From CAVZAB01 sp963773155 (lineage in GTDB: Bacteria; Pseudomonadota; Alphaproteobacteria; Rhizobiales; Beijerinckiaceae): 64,000 nt of DNA. The stretch lies in contig CAVZAB010000012.1 of the NCBI GenBank assembly GCA_963773155.1, forward strand, positions 186,001 through 250,000. Direction: 5' to 3'. How positions within the stretch are numbered: the first letter of the stretch is position 1; each line of letters begins with the position of its first letter. This document shows, piece after piece, positions 27,624 to 35,397 of the stretch. The notes beneath the pieces were generated by a model. That model was not told the DNA's origin. It was given only the letters and a program-made list of their open reading frames with translations, and ran no database searches. Made by a program: the position numbers and the translations under genes.

Positions 27624-27660
27624 GCACCGTCCACGCGAGCCCCCTGCGCATGGACGGTGC
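27624..27660. repeat. Palindromic repeat element, copy 2
   Basis: A perfect 10-bp stem, GCACCGTCCA (27624-27633) with TGGACGGTGC (27651-27660), encloses a 17-base loop with the CCCCCTGCGCA core shared with the copy at 27431-27465. The stem is longer and more perfect than in the first copy. The pair suggests a dispersed palindromic element in this genome. Confidence 0.55.
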
Positions 27661-27941
27661 GCGAGGTCAATTCGTTGCCATGCACGGAGAGTGACGCTCC
27701 GAAAGGACCCCAGGCAAGCACCATAGCGCGCAATGGCCGTGGCGGGAAACGGCGATCTGGGCAAATAGGCGCGGAGCCCGTTAAAACTTGACCGCCGTTG
27801 CTTGTCGGCAACAGCGTGCCTTTCGGATTCACAGGAATAACTGATCCGCAACATAGTTTGGCCACGGAGCATGGCATCATCGGAACGTCCGACGAGATTG
27901 CGTCTAGCAACGGGTTGAGCGGATTAATGGGAGGATGGACT

Positions 27942-28088
27942 ATGCGGACTAGCCAATTGCTGTCCTTTGGCTTGGCGGCCCGGCGACCGCGCTGGAACGT
28001 TGTCGCCGTTTATTCGGTCGCTTTGTTTTTTGGTATCGTATTTTGGCTTTGGCTCGGGCGAACTTTGATCGGTTTGCTCGTGAATTAG
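27942..28088 (+). CDS. Small one-pass membrane protein (48 residues)
   Basis: ATG 27942 is preceded by GGGAGG at a suitable distance. The product starts MRTSQLLSFGLAARRP and has one strong membrane helix (VYSVALFFGIVFWLWLG) followed by a short tail LIGLLVN. A basic segment ahead of the helix predicts an inside N-terminus. The open frame extends upstream to 27798 but loses protein character. No family is recognised. Confidence 0.5.
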   Translation: MRTSQLLSFGLAARRPRWNVVAVYSVALFFGIVFWLWLGRTLIGLLVN

Positions 28089-28212
28089 CGGAGTGCCGTA
28101 GACGGGGCGCCATCGCACCCATCCGATTGTCGCCAACTTCCTAAGCCGGAGGTGCTCCTCTCGGCGGTCGATCGCTTGCGCCAGTCGAACGAACGGCCTG
28201 CAATGGCCCGGC

Positions 28213-28254
28213 GACTTGGCCGGTTCGACTTGGCCGGTTCGACTTGGCCGGTTC
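28213..28254. repeat. Three exact tandem copies of a 14-bp unit
   Basis: GACTTGGCCGGTTC is repeated three times without a mismatch, ending at the stop codon of the XRE/PAS regulator on the minus strand (stop at 28253-28255). On the minus strand the array is its immediate 3' UTR. Copy number may vary between strains through slippage, and a loss or gain could alter the C-terminus or mRNA end. Confidence 0.8.
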
Positions 28255-28951
28255 AAAGTTTGGGGCTGTTTGGAACGGCGCTGAGGGCAAGCTGCTGGCC
28301 GAGGGCCACGAAACGCAAACCGGCCCGCTCCAGGCTTTGTCGGACGGCCCGACGGGTCGCGGGGCCAACCGAATCGGCGGCCTGCAAATCTTCCATGCGG
28401 CGGATGGTCGATTCCGACACATTGGCGGCTTGCGCCAATTCCCGCACCGACCAGTTCAGAAGGCCGCGCGCCGCCCGCAAGCGGGCGCCGACAATATGGC
28501 TTGGCGGCACTTCTATTGTTGCGGCTTTCGATTTTGCCTGAGTGTCGGCGACATCGAGAAGCGCGGCAATCAGCGTCGTCTGCCCGGTTGGGTCGGCCGT
28601 CAGACGGCCGACTGAGCGCACCAGCCGGACGTCAGCGGCAGAACCGACGACGCGAAAAACCATTTCGAATTTCCCATTCGGGCTTTGCGATGCGTTGCGC
28701 AAGCTGGCCTCGAGGGCCGCACAATCGTCTGGGTGGACAAAGCAAGGGGGGCGAGCCTGCTTATCCCCAGGCACTCTTCGATAAAATACAAGGTTCAAAT
28801 CACGCAGCCAAATTTTCTGATTGGACGGAAGTAGAGTTTCGGCGACCGCTATATGAGACAATTCCAATATTTTTCGCAGACGTCGCGCCTCGATCTCCGA
28901 TTCTTCGTCGGAATTCGACTTTTTGGCGACGTCTTGCAGGCTATCGATCAT
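28253..28951 (-). CDS. XRE-family regulator with N-terminal PAS-like domain
   Basis: The ATG at 28951 has AGGAG upstream. Of 232 residues, about 30-140 form a PAS-like sensory region (IAVAETLLPSNQKIWLRDLN, FEMVFRVVGSAADVRLV) and the C-terminus holds a helix-turn-helix of XRE type (VGARLRAARGLLNWSVRELA, then QAANVSESTIRRMED). The unusual order, sensor first and HTH last, recurs in alphaproteobacterial regulators. It is divergent from the GGDEF-EAL gene; the 170-base gap between them contains a CtrA-type box, so both might share control. Confidence 0.8.
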   Translation of the reverse strand: MIDSLQDVAKKSNSDEESEIEARRLRKILELSHIAVAETLLPSNQKIWLRDLNLVFYRRVPGDKQARPPCFVHPDDCAALEASLRNASQSPNGKFEMVFRVVGSAADVRLVRSVGRLTADPTGQTTLIAALLDVADTQAKSKAATIEVPPSHIVGARLRAARGLLNWSVRELAQAANVSESTIRRMEDLQAADSVGPATRRAVRQSLERAGLRFVALGQQLALSAVPNSPKL

Positions 28952-29059
28952 CTCCTGTCCGTCAAATCAAGAAAAAGCAAAATTTGTTCTTGGTAGGGTC
29001 GCGACTATACAGTGAACAATTTTGATTATTTCTTATGATAAATTTCCGTTCATTCAAAT

Positions 29060-29074
29060 TTAACATACCTTTAA
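29060..29074 (+). promoter_or_regulatory. Candidate CtrA-type box TTAA-N7-TTAA upstream of the GGDEF-EAL gene
   Basis: TTAA, CATACCT, TTAA gives a perfect full CtrA consensus 48 bases before the ATG of the c-di-GMP enzyme, in an A+T-rich divergent promoter region. CtrA commonly regulates motility and c-di-GMP genes in alphaproteobacteria. The match is by inspection, with no binding data. Confidence 0.5.
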
Positions 29075-29121
29075 GGGGGGAATGCTAGAAATAACATAAT
29101 CGATCAGGGCGTTGCGATCAA

Positions 29122-30480
29122 ATGGAACTCATGACACTTTTGGCGAATGGGGATCCTCGGAGCATGACTGATCATTTGAGCGGGCTGCCGGACCGTCGTT
29201 CATTTTTTGCGGTGCTGACGGCCGAAATCGCCCGCGCATCGGCCCGGCAGTCGCGGTTTGCAGTAGCGCTGCTTGATCTCGACAAATTGCGGCGAACCAA
29301 TGAATTGTTCGGCTATGCCGCCGGCGACGAAGTCATTCGGGTGATTTCGGCGCGGCTGCGCAGCGGACTTGGCGAGGGCGGTTATCTCGCGCGATCGGCG
29401 GGCGACGAATTTGCGCTGATCATCCCGCTTGGCGGGGACGGCGCGGCCGAAGCCCAGGTGTTCGACCTTTGCCGCGAGGCGTTGAAGCCGATCGACATTG
29501 GCAAATATTCGGTCCAGTGCCGGGCCAATATCGGGGTCGCCGTCTACCCCGACGACGACCGGGATCCCGTCAATCTTCTCAAGGACGCCGACGTCGCGCT
29601 TGGGTCTGCCAAGACCGCCGGCGGCGCTGGCGTCGTCTGCTATTCGCCGAACCTGCGCTTGCGCTCGACGGCGATAGAGAGTGCGCGGCGGGCGCTGGCG
29701 AGCGATGGCATCGTGCCCTATTACCAGCCGAAAGTTTCGCTCATCTCGGGCCTGACGACTGGCTTTGAAGCCCTGCTACGCTGGGTCCGCAGCGACGATG
29801 ACATCCAGCTTGCCGAGACCTTTTCGGATGCGTTCGACGACGCTCAATTGTCGACCGATCTCGGCGACCGGATCCTGCAATATGTGGCAGGCGACATCAA
29901 GCGCTGGCGGCGCGAAGGCGCGCCGATTGGCCGGGTCGCGATCAATGTTTCGGCGGCGGCCTTCTCGCGCCCAGAGCTCGCCGCCAATGTTCTCAACGTC
30001 ATCGATGCCGAAGGCATCAGCCCGGAATATATCGAAATCGAGGTCACCGAGAAGGTCTTTCTCGATGACAATTCGCAGCAGATCGCCCGCGAATTGCACA
30101 AGCTGCACGAGCGGGGCGTGCGGATCTCGCTCGACGACTTCGGGACCGGCTATGCGTCGTTGATGCATCTGCGGCAATTCCCCGTCGATTGCCTCAAGAT
30201 CGATCGCTCCTTCGTCAGAGATATCGAATTCGACAAGGACTGCCGTTCGATCGTGTTGGCCATTCTCAATTTGGCGCAGAGCCTCAACAAGTCGACGGTC
30301 GCCGAGGGCGTTGAGAGCGAAGAACAGGTGCGCTTTTTGATGGCCAACGGTTGCGAGGCAGCGCAGGGCTACTTGTTTTCCCCGGCGATGCCGGCCGAGC
30401 GTGTCGCCACCTATGTGCGCTCGGTCGCCTCGCAAACGCTCATCACGTCATTTGTCTCGCCGTGCGATCTGGTGATTTGA
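29122..30480 (+). CDS. GGDEF-EAL bifunctional c-di-GMP protein (probable phosphodiesterase)
   Basis: The 452-residue soluble protein has a GGDEF domain at about 20-180 with SGLPDRRSFF and a changed signature AGDEF in place of GGDEF, so cyclase activity is doubtful; no RxxD inhibitory site precedes it. The EAL domain at about 190-435 keeps FEALLRW, the conserved N in RVAINVSAAAF, EIEVTE, DDFGTGYASL, KIDRSFV and AEGVES, all needed for c-di-GMP hydrolysis. No sensor domain or membrane helix is visible. A tandem-PilZ gene follows after 90 bases, suggesting a small c-di-GMP module. Confidence 0.92.
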   Translation: MELMTLLANGDPRSMTDHLSGLPDRRSFFAVLTAEIARASARQSRFAVALLDLDKLRRTNELFGYAAGDEVIRVISARLRSGLGEGGYLARSAGDEFALIIPLGGDGAAEAQVFDLCREALKPIDIGKYSVQCRANIGVAVYPDDDRDPVNLLKDADVALGSAKTAGGAGVVCYSPNLRLRSTAIESARRALASDGIVPYYQPKVSLISGLTTGFEALLRWVRSDDDIQLAETFSDAFDDAQLSTDLGDRILQYVAGDIKRWRREGAPIGRVAINVSAAAFSRPELAANVLNVIDAEGISPEYIEIEVTEKVFLDDNSQQIARELHKLHERGVRISLDDFGTGYASLMHLRQFPVDCLKIDRSFVRDIEFDKDCRSIVLAILNLAQSLNKSTVAEGVESEEQVRFLMANGCEAAQGYLFSPAMPAERVATYVRSVASQTLITSFVSPCDLVI

Positions 30481-30570
30481 GGCCGCCAGCGATGAGGGTA
30501 AACTTCGCATGACCACTGGATCGGCGGGGGCGGTTGAGAAGACACCGGCGATGGCGGAAGCGAATTTTGG

Positions 30571-31206
30571 ATGATGAGGATCGCCATGGCAGCCGGCAGG
30601 CACGCCTCCAATCTCGACCAGGCAAGATTCTTCGATAGCCGGCTCCATCATCGCGTCAAACTCAGCCTTCGCGGCCGTTATATGCGCGAAGACAAAAGTG
30701 AATATGATTGTCGGACCGCCGATATTTCGCCGGGTGGCCTGGCCCTGTTCGGCGCGTCGCGCCCGCCGATCGGCGAAAGGCTGGTGCTGCATCTTGAATA
30801 TCTGGGTCGGCTCGAAGGCACAGTCGTGCGGCATTTCGAGAATGGCTTTGCCGTCTCGCTGTTTGCGACCCGCGACAAGCGCGAGAAGCTGGCGACGCGG
30901 CTGACCTGGCTTGCCCACCGCGACGCCAGCGAACTCGAAGACGGGCGACGCCACGAACGCATGATTCCGCGCCGGGTCGAAACCAAGATCTGCCTCGAGG
31001 ATGGCCGCAGCTATCCGGCCAGAATCTGCGATCTGTCGGCCTCGGGCGTCGCGCTCCTCGCCAAGGCCGCGCTTGGAATCGGCTCGCTGGTCCGCATAGG
31101 CGAACATACCCGTGGGCGGGTCGTGCGAACCTTCGATGGCGGTTTTGCGATCGAGTTTCTACGCTTGATACCCCTGGAATTGCTCGATGAAGATCTCGAG
31201 TTGTAA
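30571..31206 (+). CDS. Tandem PilZ-domain c-di-GMP receptor
   Basis: The protein has 211 residues and two PilZ-like units. The first (about 20-105) has FDSRLHHRVKLSLRGRYM and DISPGGLALFG; the second (about 120-205) has RHERMIPRRVETKICLEDG and DLSASGVALLA. The R-x3-R and [DN]-x-S-x2-G positions that bind c-di-GMP are present in both, with S-x-S-G-V in the second. A start at the in-frame ATG 30586 is possible. It lies 90 bases after the GGDEF-EAL gene and may read its output. Confidence 0.82.
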   Translation: MMRIAMAAGRHASNLDQARFFDSRLHHRVKLSLRGRYMREDKSEYDCRTADISPGGLALFGASRPPIGERLVLHLEYLGRLEGTVVRHFENGFAVSLFATRDKREKLATRLTWLAHRDASELEDGRRHERMIPRRVETKICLEDGRSYPARICDLSASGVALLAKAALGIGSLVRIGEHTRGRVVRTFDGGFAIEFLRLIPLELLDEDLEL

Positions 31207-31760
31207 TGGTGGGATTTGCCGGGAGACGTCATGTCGCCCAAGCCTGCCCTGTGGTTCCTCGGCGTTTTCTTCGTCATGGCCCGGCTGGGTGGCTCGATTC
31301 CTGGTCGGACAGGTCGTCGCCGAAAAGCCTGGCCGGCAGCTTTGCCGACGGAGCCAATGCCACGCCCCGGGGCTGGCGGGCCAAGCGTCCCGGGCGACCG
31401 ACGCCCAGTTACACCTATAAGTATGCGGTAATCGACGCCTGCAATCTGGATTTCGGCAGCCTGCCGGCACGACACCGGTCGGGCCGAACTGGACTGCATT
31501 TTGCTTAACAGCGAAGGCGAGGCCAGCGCTCTAGCCCGCCTGCTGAAAAACGAACAAAATAAAGCCAATTTCCTGAGCAACCTCGCGTCTGACGCCTGCC
31601 AATCCTATGCAACCACGAAGTTATTATCTGATATAGCTATCGTCTTTGCAGCAGAGGATGAAAAGAACAGCTCGATTTATTCATTTTCCATTGATAGGAA
31701 TATTTGTACAAACCGTTGAATTTTGCTCAAAACGCCGATTGATTTTTATTTCTACTTCGC
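31207..31760 (+). pseudogene. Possible decayed gene in an A+T-rich stretch, unrecognised
   Basis: From ATG 31231 a hydrophobic start MSPKPALWFLGVFFVMA is followed, in successive +1 frames, by GWVARFLVGQVVAEKPG, then SFADGANATPRGWRAKRPGRP with SYTYKYAVIDACNLDFGSLPA, then DTGRAELDCILLNSEGEASA and ASDACQSYATTKLL up to 31719. The pieces join smoothly with three +1 shifts, suggesting a broken secreted or membrane protein, but no family is recognised. Base composition drops to well under 45% G+C near 31640-31770, unlike the neighbours. This reading is tentative. Confidence 0.3.
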
Positions 31761-31880
31761 TAGATTTTCAATTCGAACTCGGTCGGATCCGCCTTGACGG
31801 TCGCGATCGTCGGTCTGAGTTCAGACTTTACAAGTCGACGACGACCTTCCAGAACTCTTGGGTGACGCGTGCACCCCCGG

Positions 31881-31910
31881 CCATTTACCATTGAAAGCAA
31901 TGGGATGGGC
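31881..31910 (+). other. Stem-loop upstream of the YodC-like gene
   Basis: CCATTTACCATTG and CAATGGGATGG form an interrupted stem around an AAAG loop, about 70 bases before the DUF2158 start. It may be a leader hairpin or leftover structure; no T-run follows. The rest of 31760-31978 shows no gene. Confidence 0.3.
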
Positions 31911-31978
31911 GGAGGTCGCGAAAGCCGATAGCCTTTTGGTTCTTGCAGTTTCCATTCCCGCCTTGCAAGGGGAAAGTC

Positions 31979-32197
31979 ATGAGTAACGTTCAGCCAATTA
32001 CGGAAATTATTGCCGCAAGCAAGGATATCGATGTCGGTGATGTCGTCCGGCTTGCGAGCAGCCGCGAATATTCGATGACGGTGATCAAGATCAAGGGCAA
32101 CACGATTACGTGCACCTGGCAAAACGAGGACATGGATATCCAGATTGCCGACTTCGATTCGCGCTGCTTGCGGATGGTCGAGAAGCGCGACCCGTGA
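31979..32197 (+). CDS. YodC-like small protein (DUF2158)
   Basis: ATG 31979 follows AAGGGGAAAG. The 72-residue product has GDVVRLASSREYSMTVIKI and TITCTWQNEDMDIQIADFD, matching the short DUF2158 pattern (G-D-V-V-x-L-x-S-G... M-T-V ... C-x-W). Proteins of this family are small cytosolic beta-rich proteins of unknown role. The upstream part of the open frame (from 31943) is not needed. Confidence 0.65.
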   Translation: MSNVQPITEIIAASKDIDVGDVVRLASSREYSMTVIKIKGNTITCTWQNEDMDIQIADFDSRCLRMVEKRDP

Positions 32198-32283
32198 ATG
32201 CCTTGGCAAGCCGAGTGAGGATGGCTAGCCTTCTCACAGGTTTCGATTGATCGCGGTCCGCGTGGCCGATCGGGAGAGCACAT

Positions 32284-32712
32284 ATGAAGGATGAGAAATC
32301 GTCTGCCGGATCCCGTGGTGCGCCTTTTGCGGTGACCTATACGGACGCGGAATGGCGACAGCGGCTGAGCCCGGAACAATATGCAGTCTTGCGCGGGCAT
32401 GCCACCGAGCGGCCCGGTAGCTGCGCACTTAATCACGAAACCCGGCCGGGATTGTTTGCGTGCGCCGGCTGTGGCCAGAAGCTTTTTGTCTCCCGACAGA
32501 AATTTGACAGTCGAACCGGCTGGCCGAGTTTCACCCAGCCGATAGACGGATCGGTGGCGACCCAGGTCGATCGCGATCATGGCATGACGCGCACCGAAGT
32601 CCATTGCAGCCGCTGCGGCGGCCACCTCGGACACGTGTTCGACGATGGACCGCCGCCTACCCATTTGCGCTATTGCATGAATGGCGTGGCGATGAATTTC
32701 GAGCCGGACTAG
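32284..32712 (+). CDS. msrB: Peptide-methionine (R)-S-oxide reductase MsrB
   Basis: The 142-residue enzyme has the zinc-binding pairs CAGC and CSRC, the fold signature KFDSRTGWPSFTQPI, GGHLGHVFDDGP, and the catalytic cysteine in LRYCMNGVAMNFEP. It reduces methionine-R-sulfoxide in proteins with thioredoxin. No signal peptide is present, so it is cytosolic. A small secreted protein gene follows after 7 bases and may be co-transcribed. Confidence 0.95.
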   Translation: MKDEKSSAGSRGAPFAVTYTDAEWRQRLSPEQYAVLRGHATERPGSCALNHETRPGLFACAGCGQKLFVSRQKFDSRTGWPSFTQPIDGSVATQVDRDHGMTRTEVHCSRCGGHLGHVFDDGPPPTHLRYCMNGVAMNFEPD

Positions 32713-32719
32713 CCTCGCC

Positions 32720-33034
32720 ATGCCCGGTAGCGGCCAAACCATGCTGCAGCGTGCCGGGCTTAGCACGATCGCACTCTGGCTTGGCACGGCCGGCGCCTGT
32801 GCCGCGCAGCGCGCCTATGCGCCGGCCATGACTTGCGCGGCGGTCCAAGCGCTGATCGCCGCCCGCGGCGCGGTCAGTATCTCTTCTGGCCCCCACCTCT
32901 ACGACCAATATATCCGTGACCAAAGTGCCTGTCTGCCGAGCCAGACGACACAGCCGGATTTCATCCCGACTGCCGATGAGCCGCATTGTCTCGTCTATCG
33001 CTGCAAATGGCGCTGGTCGAACCATAGGCATTAG
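32720..33034 (+). CDS. Small secreted protein with conserved cysteines
   Basis: The 104-residue product has a signal peptide (LSTIALWLGTAGACAAQRAYA) and a mature part with AMTCAAVQALIAARGAV, DQYIRDQSACLPSQT, EPHCLVYRCKWRW. Four cysteines suggest two periplasmic disulfides. Similar short proteins occur in alphaproteobacteria without known function. The start may be ATG 32720 or the in-frame ATG 32741 (MLQRAGLS). It probably shares a transcript with msrB. Confidence 0.65.
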   Translation: MPGSGQTMLQRAGLSTIALWLGTAGACAAQRAYAPAMTCAAVQALIAARGAVSISSGPHLYDQYIRDQSACLPSQTTQPDFIPTADEPHCLVYRCKWRWSNHRH

Positions 33035-33049
33035 GCCGTCGGCCGCGCT

Positions 33050-34114
33050 CTAGGCGATCCGGACGATCTGCTTGCCGAAATTCTTGCCGCTCATCAAGCG
33101 CAAGAAAGCTTCCGGCATGCGCTCGAATCCCTCGATAACATCTTGCCGCACTTTCAGGCGGCCGCAGCTGTGCCAAGCGGCGAGGCGCTCCAGCGCCTCC
33201 TCGCGCCGATGCCACCAGTCGAAGACCAGGAAGCCGTGCAGGCTCGCCCGCGTGACGATGAATTGTCCGAGCATGCGTTCGCCAATATCGGGCTCGCCGA
33301 ACCGGTCAGCGAGAGCGACCCGCCCGCACATGATGACCCGGGCGCCGCGGGCCAGGATCTTCATGACGGCATCGTGGATCGGACCGGCGGTGTTGTCGAA
33401 GAATATGTCGACGCCGCGTGGGCATAGGGCCGCAAGGGCGCCAGCCAAATCTTTTTCGCTCTTATAATTGAGCGCCTGATCGAAACCGAGGTCGCGGCAG
33501 AACTGAACCTTTTCGTCGCTGCCCGCTATGCCGAGTACTCGGCAGCCGGCAAGCTTGCCAATCTGCCCGACAATCTGTCCGACAGCGCCCGACGCCGCCG
33601 AGACGACCAAAGTGTCACCTGGCCGCGGTCGGCCGACGTCGAGCAGTCCGAAATAGGCGGTCATGCCTGGCATGCCCAGAAGGAACAGCGCGCTCTCGAT
33701 CGGCGCAAGCTTCGGATCGATCTTATTGATGGCATTGGCACCGGGCAGGCCGGGCGTCAAAACCGAATATTCCTGCCAGCCGAACTGCATCGATTCGGCA
33801 ATATCCCCCGGTCTCCAATAGGGATGGTTGGAGGCAGCGACGATGCCGACGCCACCGCCTTGCATGACGTCGCCCGGCTTGACGCCAGCGGTATAGCCGG
33901 CGGAAGGGCTGATCCTCCCGCGCATATAGGGATCAACCGACAGGAAACTGGCCTGCACGAGAATTTGACCCGGGCCCGGTTGCGCAATCGGGACGCCCTC
34001 CAATCGCCAGGTGTCAAGCGCCGGCATGCCCTTGGGAAAGGCGGCGAGTAGCCAGCGCCGATTAATCGATTTGCTCAGAGGCATGCCTTTCGATGCGATC
34101 TTATCGCGGTCCAT
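33050..34114 (-). CDS. MDR-superfamily NADP-dependent oxidoreductase (CurA/leukotriene B4 dehydrogenase type)
   Basis: The likely start is ATG at 34114 (354 residues, MDRDKIASKGMPLSKSINRRW); 34084 is an alternative. Signature segments are LSVDPYMRGRI, the YTAGVKPGDVMQGGGVG loop, GMPGMTAYFGLLDVGRP, the NADPH-binding SAASGAVGQIVGQIGKLAGC, and VDIFFDNTAGPIHD. These zinc-free reductases reduce C=C bonds of enones and curcumin-like compounds. It is divergent from the rhaS gene. The open frame beyond 34114 is low-complexity and probably not coding. Confidence 0.9.
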   Translation of the reverse strand: MDRDKIASKGMPLSKSINRRWLLAAFPKGMPALDTWRLEGVPIAQPGPGQILVQASFLSVDPYMRGRISPSAGYTAGVKPGDVMQGGGVGIVAASNHPYWRPGDIAESMQFGWQEYSVLTPGLPGANAINKIDPKLAPIESALFLLGMPGMTAYFGLLDVGRPRPGDTLVVSAASGAVGQIVGQIGKLAGCRVLGIAGSDEKVQFCRDLGFDQALNYKSEKDLAGALAALCPRGVDIFFDNTAGPIHDAVMKILARGARVIMCGRVALADRFGEPDIGERMLGQFIVTRASLHGFLVFDWWHRREEALERLAAWHSCGRLKVRQDVIEGFERMPEAFLRLMSGKNFGKQIVRIA

Positions 34115-34309
34115 TGGTGCAGTCCTCACTGTGACGCGGTTGGTCAATTTTGGCCAGATCGGCGCTGTCGCTCGGCTTGACAAAGCGGCGGCCGGCCCAG
34201 AGGCTAAGCTTGGTTCAGGTGGCGGGGCGGCGCGAGACGCCACCCGGAGCGTTAGTGGATAAGACCCGCCATAATAGAAACCGCCACACTAAACTGGGAG
34301 GAATACCGA

Positions 34310-35335
34310 ATGACAGCCAATCGCCGTGACACGATGAAGTTGTTGGCCAGCGCGACCCTCGGCGTAGGGATGGCGCCCTTGAGCCTGATCAATCCGGCAC
34401 TTGCCGAGGGCAAGATTCGGATTGCGATGGTGGTAAAGGCGCTCGGTATCGGCTTTTTCGATGCCTGTCGCGATGGCGGCCAGGAGGCGGCCAAGGCATT
34501 GGGCGATGTCGAACTCATTTATACCGGACCGACCACAACCACGGCCGAAGCACAAATTCAGGTGATCGATGCGCTGATCGCCCAGAAGGTCGACGCGATC
34601 GCCATTTCTGCCAACGACCCAAATGCCCTCGTCCCGGTTGGCAAGAAGGCGCTGCAGCGTGGCATCAAGGTCATATCCTTCGATTCTGGGATAGCGCCGG
34701 AGGGCCGCATCATGCACCTTAATCCCTCGAATAACGCGCTGATCGGCACCAAACTCGTCCAAATGATTGCCAAGACCCTGAAAGGCGAAGGCGAGGTCGC
34801 AATACTCTCGGCAACGGCGCAAGCGACCAATCAGAATATTTGGATTGAAGAGGCCAAGAAGGAATGGGCAAAGCCCGAATATGCCAAGCTTAAGCTCGTC
34901 ACCATCGTCTATGGCGACGATCTCGCCGATAAGAGCTACCGCGAAACGCAAGCGCTCCTCAAAGCCTATCCGAATCTAAAAGGCATTGTCGCCCCGACCT
35001 CGGTTGGCATTGTCGCGGCGGCCAAGGCGGTTGTCGATGCCGGCATGGTCGGCAAGGTCTACGTCTCCGGCTTGGGCTTGCCCTCGGAGATGAAGGGCGC
35101 GGTCCTCGCCGGGGCGACCGACACTTTCGCCATCTGGAACCCGATCGACCTTGGCTATTCGGCGACTTACATTGCCGCGCAATTGGTGAAGGGCGAAGCG
35201 AGCGGCAAAGCGGGAACCACGGTCAAGGTCGGTCGCATGGGCGAAATCAAGATCGGCGAAAATAATGAGGCGGCGATGGCGGATCCCTTCACCTTCGACA
35301 AGTCCAATATCGAGCAATTTTCGAAAATATTCTGA
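34310..35335 (+). CDS. rhaS: Rhamnose-type ABC transporter substrate-binding protein RhaS
   Basis: ATG 34310 follows GGGAGGAATACC. The 341-residue periplasmic protein has a signal peptide (MKLLASATLGVGMAPLSL then NPALAEG) and a sugar-binding type 1 fold with KIRIAMVVKALGIGFFDA, YTGPTTTTAEAQIQVIDALI, ISFDSGIAPEGRIMHLNPS, TATNQNIW-like (AQATNQNIWIEEAKKEW) and GLGLPSEMKGA, matching rhizobial RhaS closely. It is first in a rhaS-T-P-Q operon. LsrB-like AI-2 binding proteins are the next closest family, so the ligand is inferred. Confidence 0.82.
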   Translation: MTANRRDTMKLLASATLGVGMAPLSLINPALAEGKIRIAMVVKALGIGFFDACRDGGQEAAKALGDVELIYTGPTTTTAEAQIQVIDALIAQKVDAIAISANDPNALVPVGKKALQRGIKVISFDSGIAPEGRIMHLNPSNNALIGTKLVQMIAKTLKGEGEVAILSATAQATNQNIWIEEAKKEWAKPEYAKLKLVTIVYGDDLADKSYRETQALLKAYPNLKGIVAPTSVGIVAAAKAVVDAGMVGKVYVSGLGLPSEMKGAVLAGATDTFAIWNPIDLGYSATYIAAQLVKGEASGKAGTTVKVGRMGEIKIGENNEAAMADPFTFDKSNIEQFSKIF

Positions 35336-35397
35336 TCGGCCCGGCAAGGTCGATCGGCTGGTGGCGCGCTCTCTCCTGGGGCGCGCGCTGCCGGCCT

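Larger units (their letters stand above)
27366..27941. other. Non-coding stretch rich in palindromes (27.37-27.94 kb)
   Basis: No reading frame here has protein-like composition. The segment contains a 14-bp perfect palindrome CGACTAGTTAGTCG (27413-27426) just after the radical SAM gene and three hairpin-forming elements annotated separately. Between 27666 and 27928 only weak structure is visible. The end of the stretch carries the promoter and ribosome-binding site of a 48-residue membrane protein. Confidence 0.6.
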
